Origin: Laccaria trichodermophora | Taxonomy: Eukaryota > Basidiomycota > Agaricomycetes > Agaricales > Hydnangiaceae | Assembly: GCA_018417955.1 (NCBI GenBank) | Contig: JACTVC010000044.1 | Span: forward strand, 1-64,000 | Direction of reading: 5' to 3' | Length of the DNA: 64,000 nucleotides | Shown here: positions 36,301 through 48,175 of the stretch, piece after piece | How the letters are laid out: each line of letters starts with the position of its first letter | Numbering within the stretch: the first letter of the stretch is position 1 | Notes under the pieces: model-generated | Seen by the model: the letters and a program-made list of their open reading frames with translations, nothing else | Told to the model about the DNA's origin: nothing | Database searches by the model: none | Made by a program: the position numbers and the translations under genes

Positions 36301-38470
36301 TTATAGTGCCCAATATGAAATGACGACGACGACGTAATCGTCGTCGTCATCCGTCTGTGTTGCAGTTGCCACGCTGCTCGACGATTGTCGAGGGCGCTGG
36401 TCCTCGTTTTTCGTGCATGCTGGTCGCTCGTTGGGTAGTTCGGGGCTCCTGGGGCTGTGGGGTGCACCGCTCATCGACTGTCGTGGCACTGGTGGTCGAT
36501 TGTCGTGTGCGCTGGTTGTCGTTTGCCCGTCGTCGTTCTTGTTGATTGGTAGGTTGTTGTTGTTGTTGTTCAGCGGTCGTGGTTCTTGGTTGGGCGTTCA
36601 TCGTCGTTTGCCCCTTGTTGCCTTCGTGGTGTGTAGTTTGTTGGTGGTTGTCGTCGGTTTTGGGCGGCCATGGTCATTTTCGGTGTTGAACGTTGGGTGA
36701 CTTGGGATGGCGGCGACGTGGTGGTGAGGGAGTCGTTGGTGTTGACGCGTTGGTGTGGTGGGTTGAAGAAAAAAAGAAACGTCACACAGAGTCACACTCA
36801 CAGTGTGTGACGTTGGTATCAACATGCAAGTTCCAAGGCAAGTTCACGCTCCCGGCGCCCACCCAAATCTGTAGCACCCACCATTTCGAGTTGAATTTTG
36901 TAGTCTATTAGGTAAATTTGTATTCATTACAGAGATTTGTACCTAATGAGAGATCCGTCCCCGCAGTTATATTACATGAAAGTATTTCATAAAATTGCCG
37001 CTTCCAGGGTTGCAGGAGGGCTACGCTGTTGAGGATTAGGCTGCCGGGAACGGGTTCAATTCGTCTTCTGTGCAGGCACGCTCGGAACAGCCCCCAAACC
37101 ATATGCAGGTTGATAATCGGTCTCAACCTCATCACATCATAGATGTAGAATTGCTTGTATATGTAACAAGCAACTTGTAAGTTCCCACTTGACCACTAAA
37201 CATGTGCAACTCACTGGGCGTTTGTGAACACGACAGACATTGCATCTGGACTACAATGCAATAAATTAGGCACCATGACTAATGCCAAGTTCGCAGGAAG
37301 GAATCTTTCATGTTCCTGGTGACATTGGACAACGACTCAGTTTCCGAACTGAAATTATGGACTATTAATATTATACATTAGACGCCGTCGACGATCCGCA
37401 TGTACATTCTCCCGTTGTTGATGAAACTCTTGTTGTGCGAGCTCTGTGATCCCCTTGTCCCAAGTGAAACATACAACGAATGTACTCATTCAGCATTCTA
37501 GGGATCATCTTGCCTGTATCTGCATCGTGGAACGGCACGAACATCAACAGTTGTGTCATTTTTTTTTGTCATTAGTCTTATACAACTGTTTCTTGAAGAA
37601 CCAAACCCAGAGTATTACCAAGATGACACTGTCCGATCTGTTCTTTGGAAAAAAAAACTTTGTACCATCTAAGTACTTCACTTTTTGGGACTACCAAAAC
37701 TACCAAAACTTGTATTCTCTCCTTTTATAATTACAAAGTTTTGTAGTACCAGCTTTTTGATACTACAATTTTTGTAGTTTCCTCTTTTTTCATTACAAAA
37801 GCTTGTACTGTACAAAGATTTGTAGTGAACAATTGTAGTCCCAATAAGTGGACACTACAGAATTTTGTCTTCTCAAAAAGCAGACACTAAGAATCTCTGG
37901 AATAAAAAAGGGGATATCACAAGGTTTCATAACAGACACTACAATATTTAAATAGAAACCGCGGGCGCTACAGGTTTGGGCATGAGTTGGGCGTGAGCGT
38001 GATCTTAGGTGTGAATTGTGCCCAACGTCACACTCCATCACAGAGTGTGACGTTCCTTCCTTCAAACACATCGTCAACGCCAGTGACTCCACCTCACCAC
38101 CACGTCGCCGGGATGCCATGTCATGCAACGTTTACCACTGCAAACAACCCTCGCTGCTCAAAACTGACAACGACCACCTAACCAACCACACACCACAAAG
38201 ACAACAACCGGAAACGGCAACCAGTGCCCATCAAGCAATGTACAACCCAACACCACCGCCCACGAAAAATGACAAACGACCCCACAAGCGACCAGCGGAC
38301 CACGACCACCCAAGAACGACGACAACCAGGAGCAAGTTAGGCCACGTTGCAGTCAGCGACGTGGCAACTATGCGTCACAGCCGGCCGGACGATGACGACA
38401 ACGTAATCGTCATCATCGTCATTTCATGTGAACCTCGGTAAGCCCCTCCCCTTTATGACGTGACTACCAG
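36301..38470. other. Centre of element B, GC-richer loop
   Basis: Hairpin-forming CGTCGTCGTCATC near 36345 mirrors 38385-38430. A TGTGACG palindromic motif at 36780-36815 mirrors 38030-38056. The core 36900-37560 is unique, including GCTGCCGGGAACGGGTTC near 37040. A 62-codon minus-strand frame at 37371-37559 (MTQLLMFVPFHDAD) could be a captured exon fragment, but I cannot name it. 37620-37880 holds copy 2 of the ACTACAAA short repeat. Confidence 0.5.
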
Positions 38471-39190
38471 AACACCCCACCGTCTAACCCTCGACGGATA
38501 GCACAACCCACTTCACTATGCCACCCTCCCTCATGCCGCCTGTCAGCAGCCACGTCATGACGCGAGGCAGGACAGGCGCCAATCAACGGCGTGACGAGGC
38601 CAATGAAGGGTGAAAGACGGAGGACGACGACTGTGAACAGATGAAGGACAACGACGACATCCACGACGGCAAATGGACGACGACGATGGAACAACGGATG
38701 AGGATGAGGAGGAGGGTGTACAAACGACGACGACAAGGAGGGCATACAAATGACGAAGAGGAGGAGGAGGGCATACAAATGACGACGACGAGGAGGAGGG
38801 CATACAAATGACGACGACGACCAGGAGGGTGTACAAACGACGGACGGCGACGATGAAGACATCCTGAGGGCCATGACCACCACCTCCACACGGCGACGAG
38901 GGCCAAATACCCCTCCCTCACTGCCCACCACCCCTCTACCTCACCTGCCCACTATCCCTCCTTCACTGCCTACCACCTTTCCCCCTCCCTCATTGCCTAC
39001 TACCCCCTTCCCCCCATTGCCTACTACCCCCTTCCCTCCTCCCTCATTGCCTACCATCCATTTCCTTCCCCCCCCCCTCTTCCCCTCTTTGCCTACCACC
39101 CCTCTCTCATTGCTCACCACCCCTTCCCCTCTCCCTCATTGCCCACCACTCTCACCCCACTTCCTCACTGCCTACCACCCTCCTCACTCC
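38471..39190. repeat. GACGACGA and CCCTCCCTCA tract (right)
   Basis: GGAGGGCATACAAATGACGA units (about 27 bp) at 38700-38870, then CCCTCATTGCCTACCACC units at 38900-39190. Inverted counterpart of 35500-36300. Not coding. Confidence 0.75.
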
Positions 39191-39229
39191 CTCTTCCCTT
39201 TATATAATATTTAGTGTAGTGATGTAAAT

Positions 39230-40800
39230 TAATGTAGTTGTGTTGAATTAAATGCACTTTCTCTTCTGGATATATTTATAAGTTATAGATTTAACTTCCA
39301 AGATCTTGTTTCAGGATACTTGATTATAAAAGATATTCTGGTTCTATATCCTGGTTCTATATCCTGGTTCAGGATATAGTTCAAGAATATATCTTAGTTC
39401 AGAATGTTGTTGAAAAAAACAGGATATAGTTGAAAAATAATGTATCTTGATTCAGGATATAGTTGAAGAATATATCTTGGTTCAGGATTTGATTAAAATA
39501 TTCAGGATATAGTTGACATATAATGTATCTTGGTTTGGGATATGGTTGGAAAATATATCTTGGTTTGAGCTTTAGTGGACAAATATATCTTGGTTCAAGA
39601 TATAGTTGACAAATATATTCTTTAGCAATGTATATACCACAAATATATATCTTGCAGGAGTATTCATTCTGATAATCTGATTTATACTCCCAAAATATAT
39701 ACTATCCAACAAATAGATCTTCCTAAAGTCAATATATATATATCTTTGGGTTCAAGAAGATATATTCATACAAGCTGCTTTTTCTCAAGATCAAGCAAGA
39801 TAATGTATTTATCCTGTCAGAATATACATAAAATCTTTTCTAACCTGATGTATGATTGACCTCATTATTGAGGTTCACTCCAACCTCTTTATTGGGCACT
39901 GACCCACCTTTACCTCTTTCCTTTAAGATATTTTATACAAAACTTTGATGAGTTTTGTGGGTCGCTTGGGTAGATTGTATAACAGCTGCAACAACCAGTT
40001 CAAAGCAGACACCACCAAGGGCCCCACCTGAGGGAGAAGTCATTCATCAGCCAACATGAGAGTATTGTCCACTTCCAGAAGTTGAGCCTCTGGCTAAATA
40101 TTCAAAGAAGCCATTGATGCATATGCTAATTTGTGACTTGCGTAGATTGCCTGACAGCTGCAAACAATCTATAGAGCCCTGCATGCTTCACTCTATATTG
40201 CTTTGCATTGCTGTTTGCACACTGAATTTGCGAAAATTATGTTTGGTTTTGTATGTTCATCACAGATTGTCACATATCAGGACAACTTTGGGAATTTTGA
40301 ATTTCTCAAACCCAAATTTTGTTTCGCCTCAGGCATTGGATGAGATGTGTGTGTGTGAATCATTGTTGATTTGAGGGTCATGGTATGACACACACAAACA
40401 TGATTTCCAAAACTCATTGTGCAGACAGCAGTGCAAATCACTGTGCCAAGGAAAGATGTGAAATTATATGTTGTCAAGGTATATATATTTTTTTTAAAAA
40501 TATTTTGTGAACATAGATTTTTTGGCATGTAAAATGCCACAACCAGATCACAGCTTTGACAGAGGGAACAATTTGGCTAGTGGGAGTGAGCTCTCCCTTG
40601 ACACCAAGACTTTGCCTCTCTAAGGAAAGCAATTCAGGAGCCTTTGACTAGCTGAGATTTTCAAATGACAGAGTACTTTGTGAACTCTGAGCAGCTGAGA
40701 AACCTACTGTATCCCTAGTGTCATTTGAAGTGGATAATACTAAAGCAATCAAGAATCTTGGACTGAATAGCTTCAAGGTAGCACAGTGCTGTCCAGAGGA
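39230..40800. repeat. Inner right arm of element B
   Basis: 39240-39800 is the TTCAGGATATAGTTGA repeat tract. 39900-40560 is mostly unique AT-rich sequence with a GATTGTATAACAGCTGCAAC block related to the repeats at 45640-46130. 40560-40800 has diverged 125-bp units. No gene supported. Confidence 0.55.
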
Positions 40801-41756
40801 CAGTTCCAGATGTTTTCCAATGACAAAAGTACTTTGTGAACTCTGAGAAGCTAAAAAACCCATCTGAAATGCGAACTGTATCCATAGTGTCATTTGAAGT
40901 GGATAATACTTGTAAGCAAGTCAAGGATCTGAGACTGAATAGCTTCAAGATAGCACTATGCTATCTGGAGGACAGTTTTAGATGTTTCCAAACAACAAAG
41001 TACTTTGTGAACTCTGAGAAGCTGAAAAATCTGTATTGTGGGCTGTATCCATCATGTCTTTTAAAGTGGATGATACATAAGTAACTTGGGGAACCTTGGA
41101 TTGAATAGCTTCAAGGTAGCACTGTTGAGGCATTTTCGAACAACAAAGTACCTTGTGCACTCTGAGCAGCTGAAAATTTGTAATGTAAACTGTATTCATA
41201 GTGCCATGCTAAGTGGATGATACTTGAGCAACTCAGGTAGATCACAGATACTATTGATGGCCCTTATTGCTACCTACATACTGGGAACACAAGCCAGACA
41301 TAGTGCCAAAATACCTGGAAATCATTGCAGAATCTTCCAGAATATATACACTAGACAGCGAAAAAATCACAAGTTTTTTGCTGAAACTAGGACCCCTGAC
41401 ACCCCTACAGACCAGAAAAATATATCCTTACCACATCTGTTTCACAAAATATATCCTAAGGCCAAGCCACAGCAAAAATATATTTCTAAGGTGTGACAGT
41501 GACATTTCAGGGTCCACTGACCAAAAATATATCCTTACTGCATTTCACTTGCAAAATATATTTTGGTGGTGTGACACAGACATTATAATTTTTGTGTGAC
41601 ATTTCAGGGTCCATGTCTCAAGAATATATTTTAGATTTCAGGGCTTTCTAGGACCCATATATATCTAGAATATAGATATGGTCCATGACATTTAGTCATG
41701 TAACTTACATGGAGTTTGCATGACTAATAGTCAGTTGGCACTGGGTGACTGAAGTG

Positions 41757-43624
41757 GATGTACTGTTTACTTGGTCTGTGCATATTTCCAAATATGGTAA
41801 TGAATGAAAATATAGCCAGAAAATCAGAAGAAATAGAGAAAAATAATAGACTATTGTTAACAATATTTCTATACCATATACATGGTCTGTGGATATTTTC
41901 TAATATGGTAAATGATACAAATATACCTAGAAAAACAGAAAAAAAAGGAAAAGAATAGACATACCATCACAGCTGAATGCAGAATGATAGATTATGCAGA
42001 TCAACACATACATAGAGCAGACTCTCAAATGTTACTGTGGTACTACAGTAACATCAATTATTTGACTCATTGTGAGAACTTGGTGAGAACTCAGCAGCCT
42101 CAGCCATCATATTGCTTTGAAAATTTGACAGTCTGCCCTGTGCATGTGTCGGTCTGGCATGGCCTATCATTCTGCATTCAGCTGTAACTGTTATTGACAA
42201 TGTTGGTGTATAGTGCACATGGTCTATGCATATTTCCAAATAAGGTAATTTGTGCAAATATTGCCAGAAAATTACAATAAAGTACAAGAAACATTAAAGA
42301 AAATATTAGATGGTAATCACTATTGGTTATAATGTTGCAGAGCTGAAATCAGAGTAAATGAGGCACAATTACTATTTTAAATGAAAATCATTTAGAAAAT
42401 GTGGTAAAAATGAGAAAAAAATAGGACTTGTTGTTGGGTACTGTTGTCAAGGTCTAAGGTCTATATCTAAAAAAGGAAATTCAAGTATTTGTAATAGAGA
42501 GACCAGAACTCTAGGAGATTTTAGCCATTCCTGCAGAAATAGGTGGGGCACAGTAAAGTACTGGTAGTCAGCATGTTATTATGGTTAACAGATATGAATA
42601 CATCATATTATACATATCTATAACTTCAGACACTGACAATCCTCAGAGCTCTCTGCAGTCCTCAGAAATATACATACCTCTATAAAAGTGAAAAAAAAAG
42701 CTGGCATAGTCAATCTGACAGTTCCCAAACTCACTCTAGTCTTCAGAAACATACTTCAGTGAAGAAATATGGTTCACACATCAGCCAATATTTACTTCTG
42801 GTAATTTGCAAGAATAATAGACATCAGTAATAATTCAGTAGGTAAGGCTAGACTATTATAGATAGTTATCAATATATACCCAACATAAGAGCAGTCAGTA
42901 GCAACCTTTATTATCTGATAGAGTAGAATTTAGAGGCTATAAATATATAACAAATAGCTGAATACCAATAGATAGTGCTGAATGCAATATATAATCTAGT
43001 TTTTCTATAAGAAAAATATGATATAAAGTAAAAATGGAAGTTTAGGACCAAAATGATCCTTATGATAAATTTTGTAGAAAAGTTGAATCCAGAAGATAAA
43101 AGTTTGAATGGTCAGAAATTTTTGAAGTTTTTTTTTTGAAACTAGGACCCCAGATACTCTGTGACACTGGCAGGAAATTTTTTGCCTATGTGACATGGCT
43201 GAAACATTTCTGAGCAGTGTGACATGGTCAAAACATTTTTCAGCAGTGTGACATGGCTAAAAAATTTCTCAGCAGTGTAATATGGTTCAAAAATTTCTTA
43301 GCAGTGTGACATGGCTAAAACATTTTTCAGCAGTGTCACACAGCTTAAAAATTTCCTACCAGTCTGAAACACTTCAAATATTTCCTACCACTCTAATATG
43401 CTTCAAATATATTTGACCACTTTCAGATGGCTAGGATATTTTTCAATACAAAATATCAGCCCAAATATTTCTGGTTACAATATTGAAGGCCAAACATTTT
43501 TGCCCAATGCAATAATATATTTTTCTCCAGAGGCAAAAAAATAAACGGCCAAAGGATCTATTAGCCTGGATAATTTTTCAAGATTTCCTAGCTAATAGCT
43601 TGGTCAAGGTGGGTGACTGAAGTG
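41757..43624 (-). repeat. Right arm of element A
   Basis: Mirror copy of 24188-26055 with the same small insert and minisatellite, ending in GGGTGACTGAAGTG. Confidence 0.85.
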
Positions 43625-45162
43625 TGGAGGGGTTTGAATTTTCTGACTATCTCAGTGTAAGTTGTCCTGTCTTTCTATTTCATTCCTTTGTCATAGTAGT
43701 CATATGGAGGGTACAAGACTGAATGATATAGGGCTATGTGGCTAAAATCACCTTCTCTGAAACAGTCAACTATTTCCTCATTTTTTGTAGTTCTAAGATT
43801 CTGAGAGTACAAAAGTTTGTAGTCTCAAAAGCTGGTTCTCCAAAATTTTATAATGAAAAAGCGAACAGTAGAACTTTTGTAATGACAAAAGAAGAGGCTA
43901 TAATTTCTGTAGTCTCAAAAGCTGGTAATAAAAGTCTTTGTAATGATAGAAGAGGAGAAGACAAATTTTTGTAGGCCCAAAAAGTGAACACTACAAAGTT
44001 TTAGTAGATCAGTCTTCAAGATTCTCAAGTCACACAGTGTCTTTGGGGTAAAGAGTAAGGATTGATTCTATCTTACTTTACAGACATGTTCAATACATCT
44101 ACTAGTAATTTTAAATCTTGAAGGAAGGTTATGGAACCTTCCACTGAGTATTCTTTGTTCTCTATGTCACTGCATGGTACACATTGTTTCAATGTGGTGT
44201 TGTTTGGCCAAGTCATGTTTGCCAAATCATTCATCAAACAACCACGTCAAAACTAACAACTTTGTTGATGACCACCACCAAACCACCACCACGACCATCC
44301 ACCATCGAAGGCAAGGCACAAGGGCTAGCAAAGCCACCGACAACTCAATGTCAGTGCTCACCCTCCACCCTCACTGACGAATAGCCACGAGCACCCTTGA
44401 TCGTGTTGACAAGGGTTCATGACCACCTGACAGGCCAGCAACTTGATGAAGGGTGAAGGCTGACAAAGCACAACAAGCACCCACAAGGATCCTCAGCGGG
44501 CATCGACAAGGGCTCACGACCGCATGACAATGGGCCAGCAACTCAATGAAGGTTGAAGAATGACCACACAACATTGTGAATGGGCACCACAACTTTTGAT
44601 GAAGAACAATGAGCACCCATCCATGAACCTGCAAGTGCCCACCGTGATGCCGTTGCAGTCAGTGACATGGCAACCACGTACACTGACATGGGACAATGAC
44701 AACTACATGGGACAACAACAACAACATGGGATGATGACAACAACATGGGACAACAACAACAACAACAGCCCACCACCATCGACTGCCCACTCCGCCAGTG
44801 CATGCTGCCCATTGGCACCCACATCACCACACAAAATGATATAAGGATGACAACACAGGCGACAAACAATGGATGGACAATGATGAAGATACACTGAGCA
44901 CATGCCAGACGATGAGCACCCACCAACCACCTAGAAACAGTGATGATGGCTCAGTTGCCCTCCCTCACTGCCTAGCATTCGCCACCCCTCTCCCTCATTG
45001 CCCACCACTCCCCCTCTCCCTCACTGCACCACTCCCTCCCCCTTTCCCTCACTGCCCACCACTCTTGATGAGATGACAAGGGCATACAAACAACGGACAG
45101 CGACAATGAAGACACGATGAGCACTGCCCTCCCCCACCCACACCTGGGGTTGAGGCTCAATA
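43625..45162. repeat. Flank with degenerate B-core fragment
   Basis: 43625-43632 is the right target duplication of element A. 43770-44010 is copy 3 of the ACTACAAA repeat. 44180-45150 is GC-richer, with repeated GACCACCTGACAGGCCAGCA and ACAACATGGGACAAC units and CCCTCCCTCACTGCC tracts. It resembles 38100-39190, so it is probably a broken piece of another B-like element. Frames there are low complexity. Confidence 0.55.
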
Positions 45163-45639
45163 CACTTCAGTCACCCACTGACTACTGACTATTAGTCATG
45201 TAATTTCAGAATATATTACATGACTAATAGTAGTACTGTATTTATTCTTTGCACTGAATAAATCTACTATATCTATTTTGTATTTCTAATCTGAAGTGTC
45301 ACACAATTACCTGTCACACAACTGAATCTATTTTTTTGCACTAAATAAATCTTTCAAGTGCCAAGACTCTAAATTAAATATATTCCATGTTTTCACTACT
45401 GGATATAATTTTTGAGGCTGAATAAATCTTTTTGGAGCCAAGAGCATAGAGTGTCACAAATGTTTATGTCACACTACTCAATGAATTCTTTTTTGCTTTA
45501 TAGAGTTTTTGTCTCTGAATAGATTTTATCTGAGAGCTGGCAGGGGTCTTACTCTTCCAAAAAGAAGTTATTAGATGAAAGTAACTTTCTTAGTGTATCT
45601 TAGGCAAGCACCTCCACTGATTCCTGAACAGATTTTATA

Positions 45640-46130
45640 AGAGCTGCAACAACCACATCAATGCCTCTGATATCTATGCTCATTTGAGATGGTATAATAG
45701 CTGCAACAACCAGATCACAGATGCCATTAATGCCATACTCATTTGAAATTGAATGAGACCTGTGACCACCAGACCCCAGATGCTATTGAAGCCTATGCTC
45801 TTTTTGTACTTGTATAAATTGTATAACAGCTACATCAATCAGATCACAGATGCCATTGATCCCATGCTCATTTGAGATTGTATGAGAGCTGCACAGCCCA
45901 GACCACAGATGCCATTGAAGAATATGCTCTTTTTTTGACTTCAATAGATTGTATAACAGCTGCAACAACCAGATCAAAAATGCCATTGATGCCATGCTCA
46001 TTTGAGATTTTATAAGAGCTGCCACAGCCTGGACCACAGATGCCATTGAAGCATATGTTCTTTGTTGACTTGAGTAGATTGTATTATAGCTGCAACAACC
46101 AGATCACAGACACCATCAATGCCATACTCA
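45640..46130. repeat. About 120-bp tandem repeats in KDZ2
   Basis: Four to five units contain TTGTATAACAGCTGCAACAA, CCAGATCACAGATGCCATT and ATGCTCATTTGAGATT. A related block is at 39970-40170. Not coding. Confidence 0.75.
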
Positions 46131-46261
46131 TCAATATTCTATATCCATTACTTGATGACTTACCACTAGATATATTCAACCAAATATATTCAACTGAAAC
46201 CATTCAATACACTCATTGAAATATATTCACTGTATTTATTTAATTGGAAAAATGTTCTGTC

Positions 46262-46931
46262 TCAACTATTGTAGCCACTACGAAACTCATCTGACAGTGC
46301 CAATAGTTCAACTGCCTCCAACAATTCCAGCTCCTCACCATCTTCTTCCTCCTCATCCTCCTCATCCTCATCCTATAGCTATTTTATGTGGTGCACATGC
46401 TCCATGGGGACTTTGTTTTGCCTTGATCATCTTTTCTAGTTCACTGCAGAGATCATTGTATTTCTTTGCAAGCTTTTGAATCCCTGGTTCCTTGCGCTTT
46501 ATCTGAGACTCTGAATGTTCTTGAAGTTTTTTAGCTAATAACAGTCAATTAGTATATATTTTATTGTAGTGTAAAACCCATACTTACTATTGGTTGTAGT
46601 TTTGCAGTATGCTCTCTCTAAGCTGTCCAACTCAAATTTTCACTGCTGCAAGCGATTTCTCAGACGCTGTTTTAAAGCCAAGGCATTTACATGCAAACAA
46701 AGAAATTTATTTCCAAGCAGGCACTCAAGATTTAATTGCCCATCAGCTCCCAGTGTATTACACTTGGTGTTTATTGACTTTTCAATCTTGGTGAACTTCT
46801 CTTTTAGTTCATTTATAGATAGTCTAACATCTGCAATCTCCCAGCCATCATCATATTTGCCAGTGTGAACCATTGTTTCAAGTTTATAAAGCTCTGCTTT
46901 GACTCCTTTCATCTCATTCTTCAACTCTAAA
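46262..46931 (-). pseudogene. KDZ transposase C-terminal fragment, broken
   Basis: The text closely follows the intact copy: KYDDGWEIADVRLSINELKE, TLGADGQLNLECLLGNKFL and ALALKQRLRNRLQQ, then a TGA where the intact gene has Arg (near 46645), then KFELDSLERAY. The last exon starts EHSESQIKRKEPGIQKLAKK but jumps from about residue CAPHKIA straight to the acidic EEDGEE tail, so roughly 160 codons are deleted (near 46375). The 5' part, with the cysteine cluster and catalytic core, is absent because the Helitron terminus lies at 46932. It cannot make an active transposase. Confidence 0.85.
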
Positions 46932-47272
46932 ACTTGTGGGTGTCAGCCAGTGCTTTGCATGGCATGTATGAGTCCTTCCCATGGACCTCCAATGCTGAAA
47001 AATATGTAGAGTAAGTTTTTTTTTTAAAAGGCATATTTTAACATTTTCATTAACAATGGATGCAAGCCACATTAACTTAAACCAAATTAGTGTGAAGAGA
47101 TTGTAAATAATGTTACAGTAACAATGTCTAAAAAATTGTAAAATCATTTGACATTTATTTACAATTCTTTATAATCATTTGCTTCAAATTAATGTGGCTT
47201 GCATTCAATGTTATAAAGATATTAATTTAGAATTCTATTTTAATGTTAAATTTATCAAGACAAAGTTCTAAT

Positions 47273-48175
47273 TTAAAGTTGAGAATATACAGCTAAAACA
47301 AGTTCCTGATCCTGAGAGTATCTAAGATCATAATTGCTTTTATCATCTATCTGCCCATCTTCTATACACTTATTTTTGGTGGTTATCCCATCATGGAACC
47401 AAACTTTACCTTCATATGAAAAAACTCTAGAGGTGAAATGATTATCTCCATGGTATATGATGCCTCTCAGGCTCAGTAAGACTTCTTCTCCATTTACCAC
47501 AAACTTTACCTTGTGACTAGTTTCAGTATTACAGTATGGGTACTCCAGGATGATAATCTTTGGAACCTCTGCATAGGATACATGCTCAATCATTTCACCT
47601 GAGCAACCCCCACATATTTCTGTAGATGGCCTCTGAATTGATCCTATCCATTTTGAAGTTGATGCTGGTATAGGGTCAGATGCATGTAGAACATATCCCA
47701 GTGTATCATCTACTTCATATGCATTTCCACAGTCTGAACATATGATTTCAGCCACTGCATTATTTTTTTCATACTTAAGCATTTCAAATGTAAGTTGTCC
47801 AACACTAGCTCCTGTTTTGCCCATAGGAAATTTGATAGGATCTAAATTATGAAGATCATGTCTAAGTTCATCTCTTACATTTTCTAAAGTAAGTGTTCCT
47901 TCAAGCACCTTGTTGAAACCATCTGCCAATGCACCTAAGTAATCTTGGTTGATCTCTGTAAAATTTGTAGTCCACCTCAGAGGATCTATGTTCCAAATAT
48001 GATATAAAATCACAAATAAACTATCATAGGCACAACTGTAATTTATACCATCCCATTGAAGTCCTAACTTGATGCTAGACTTAGGCTTCACTATTTTTTT
48101 ACTCTTTTTCTTTATATTAATCATCATCATTATCCAGCTTATGCTTGACTGCAACTGATCCCTTGGCTGGGACAA
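47273..48175 (-). CDS. USP-like cysteine peptidase ORF of the left Helitron copy
   Basis: The translation is identical to 57097-57999; see that entry for the motif reading. It lies between the helicase end (overlap 48117-48175) and the outer terminus. The frame is open from start to stop, unlike the helicase gene next to it, so it could be made if transcribed from the Helitron. Being distal to the frame breaks, it would depend on its own start or on internal initiation. Confidence 0.65.
   Translation of the reverse strand: MSQPRDQLQSSISWIMMMINIKKKSKKIVKPKSSIKLGLQWDGINYSCAYDSLFVILYHIWNIDPLRWTTNFTEINQDYLGALADGFNKVLEGTLTLENVRDELRHDLHNLDPIKFPMGKTGASVGQLTFEMLKYEKNNAVAEIICSDCGNAYEVDDTLGYVLHASDPIPASTSKWIGSIQRPSTEICGGCSGEMIEHVSYAEVPKIIILEYPYCNTETSHKVKFVVNGEEVLLSLRGIIYHGDNHFTSRVFSYEGKVWFHDGITTKNKCIEDGQIDDKSNYDLRYSQDQELVLAVYSQL

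Larger units (their letters stand above)
26056..41756. mobile_element. Element B: large imperfect palindrome with CACTTCAG ends
   Basis: Its ends (CACTTCAGTCACCCAGTGCC at 26056, mirrored at 41756) are of the KDZ-like subtype, followed by CTGACTATTAGTCATG. The outer 0.96 kb of each arm matches exactly where compared. Further in, corresponding blocks are still inverted but diverged: TATATCCTGAACC repeats (34850-35440 against 39240-39800), purine/pyrimidine tracts (35500-35830 against 38880-39190), GTCGTC tracts (35840-36110 against 38570-38880), and a TGTGACG hairpin (36780-36815 against 38030-38056). Without the inserted element C its length is about 9.2 kb, centred near 37.1-37.4 kb. No target duplication is visible: the flanks are AGTACATC and GATGTACT, which are complements, not copies. 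Confidence 0.75.
24188..43624. mobile_element. Outer CACTTCAG palindromic (foldback) element, element A
   Basis: It starts CACTTCAGTCACCCACC at 24188, ends with the exact inverse at 43624, and is flanked by the 8-bp direct repeat TGGAGGGG. Positions on the two arms sum to 67812 throughout, so the arms are collinear mirror images from 24188 to about 27012 against 40800-43624. It contains two further sets of CACTTCAG ends (26056/41756 and 27013/33482). It encodes no transposase. KDZ relatives here carry the same terminus, so trans-mobilisation by a KDZ transposase is likely but inferred. Confidence 0.85.
45163..46931. mobile_element. Left end of a second KDZ element (KDZ2)
   Basis: CACTTCAGTCACCCACTGAC starts at 45163, followed by GACTATTAGTCATG. 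About 1.1 kb inside is the 3' end of a KDZ transposase gene reading towards this end. The element is cut at 46932 by the Helitron terminus. No right end with the inverted motif is found before 62917. Confidence 0.7.

Noticed and set aside
37035..37080. tRNA-like B box (GGTTCAATTC) near 37053
   Set aside because: No A box at the right distance and no cloverleaf could be drawn.
35792..38931. Long frames rich in Ser, Val, Cys, Pro and Arg (for example 157 and 155 codons)
   Set aside because: They lie in CGTCGT and CCCTCC low-complexity tracts, with overlapping frames on both strands; repeat by-products.
44174..45160. Several 60-130 codon frames on both strands
   Set aside because: They fall in CCACCAC and ACAACATGGGA repeats related to the element B core.
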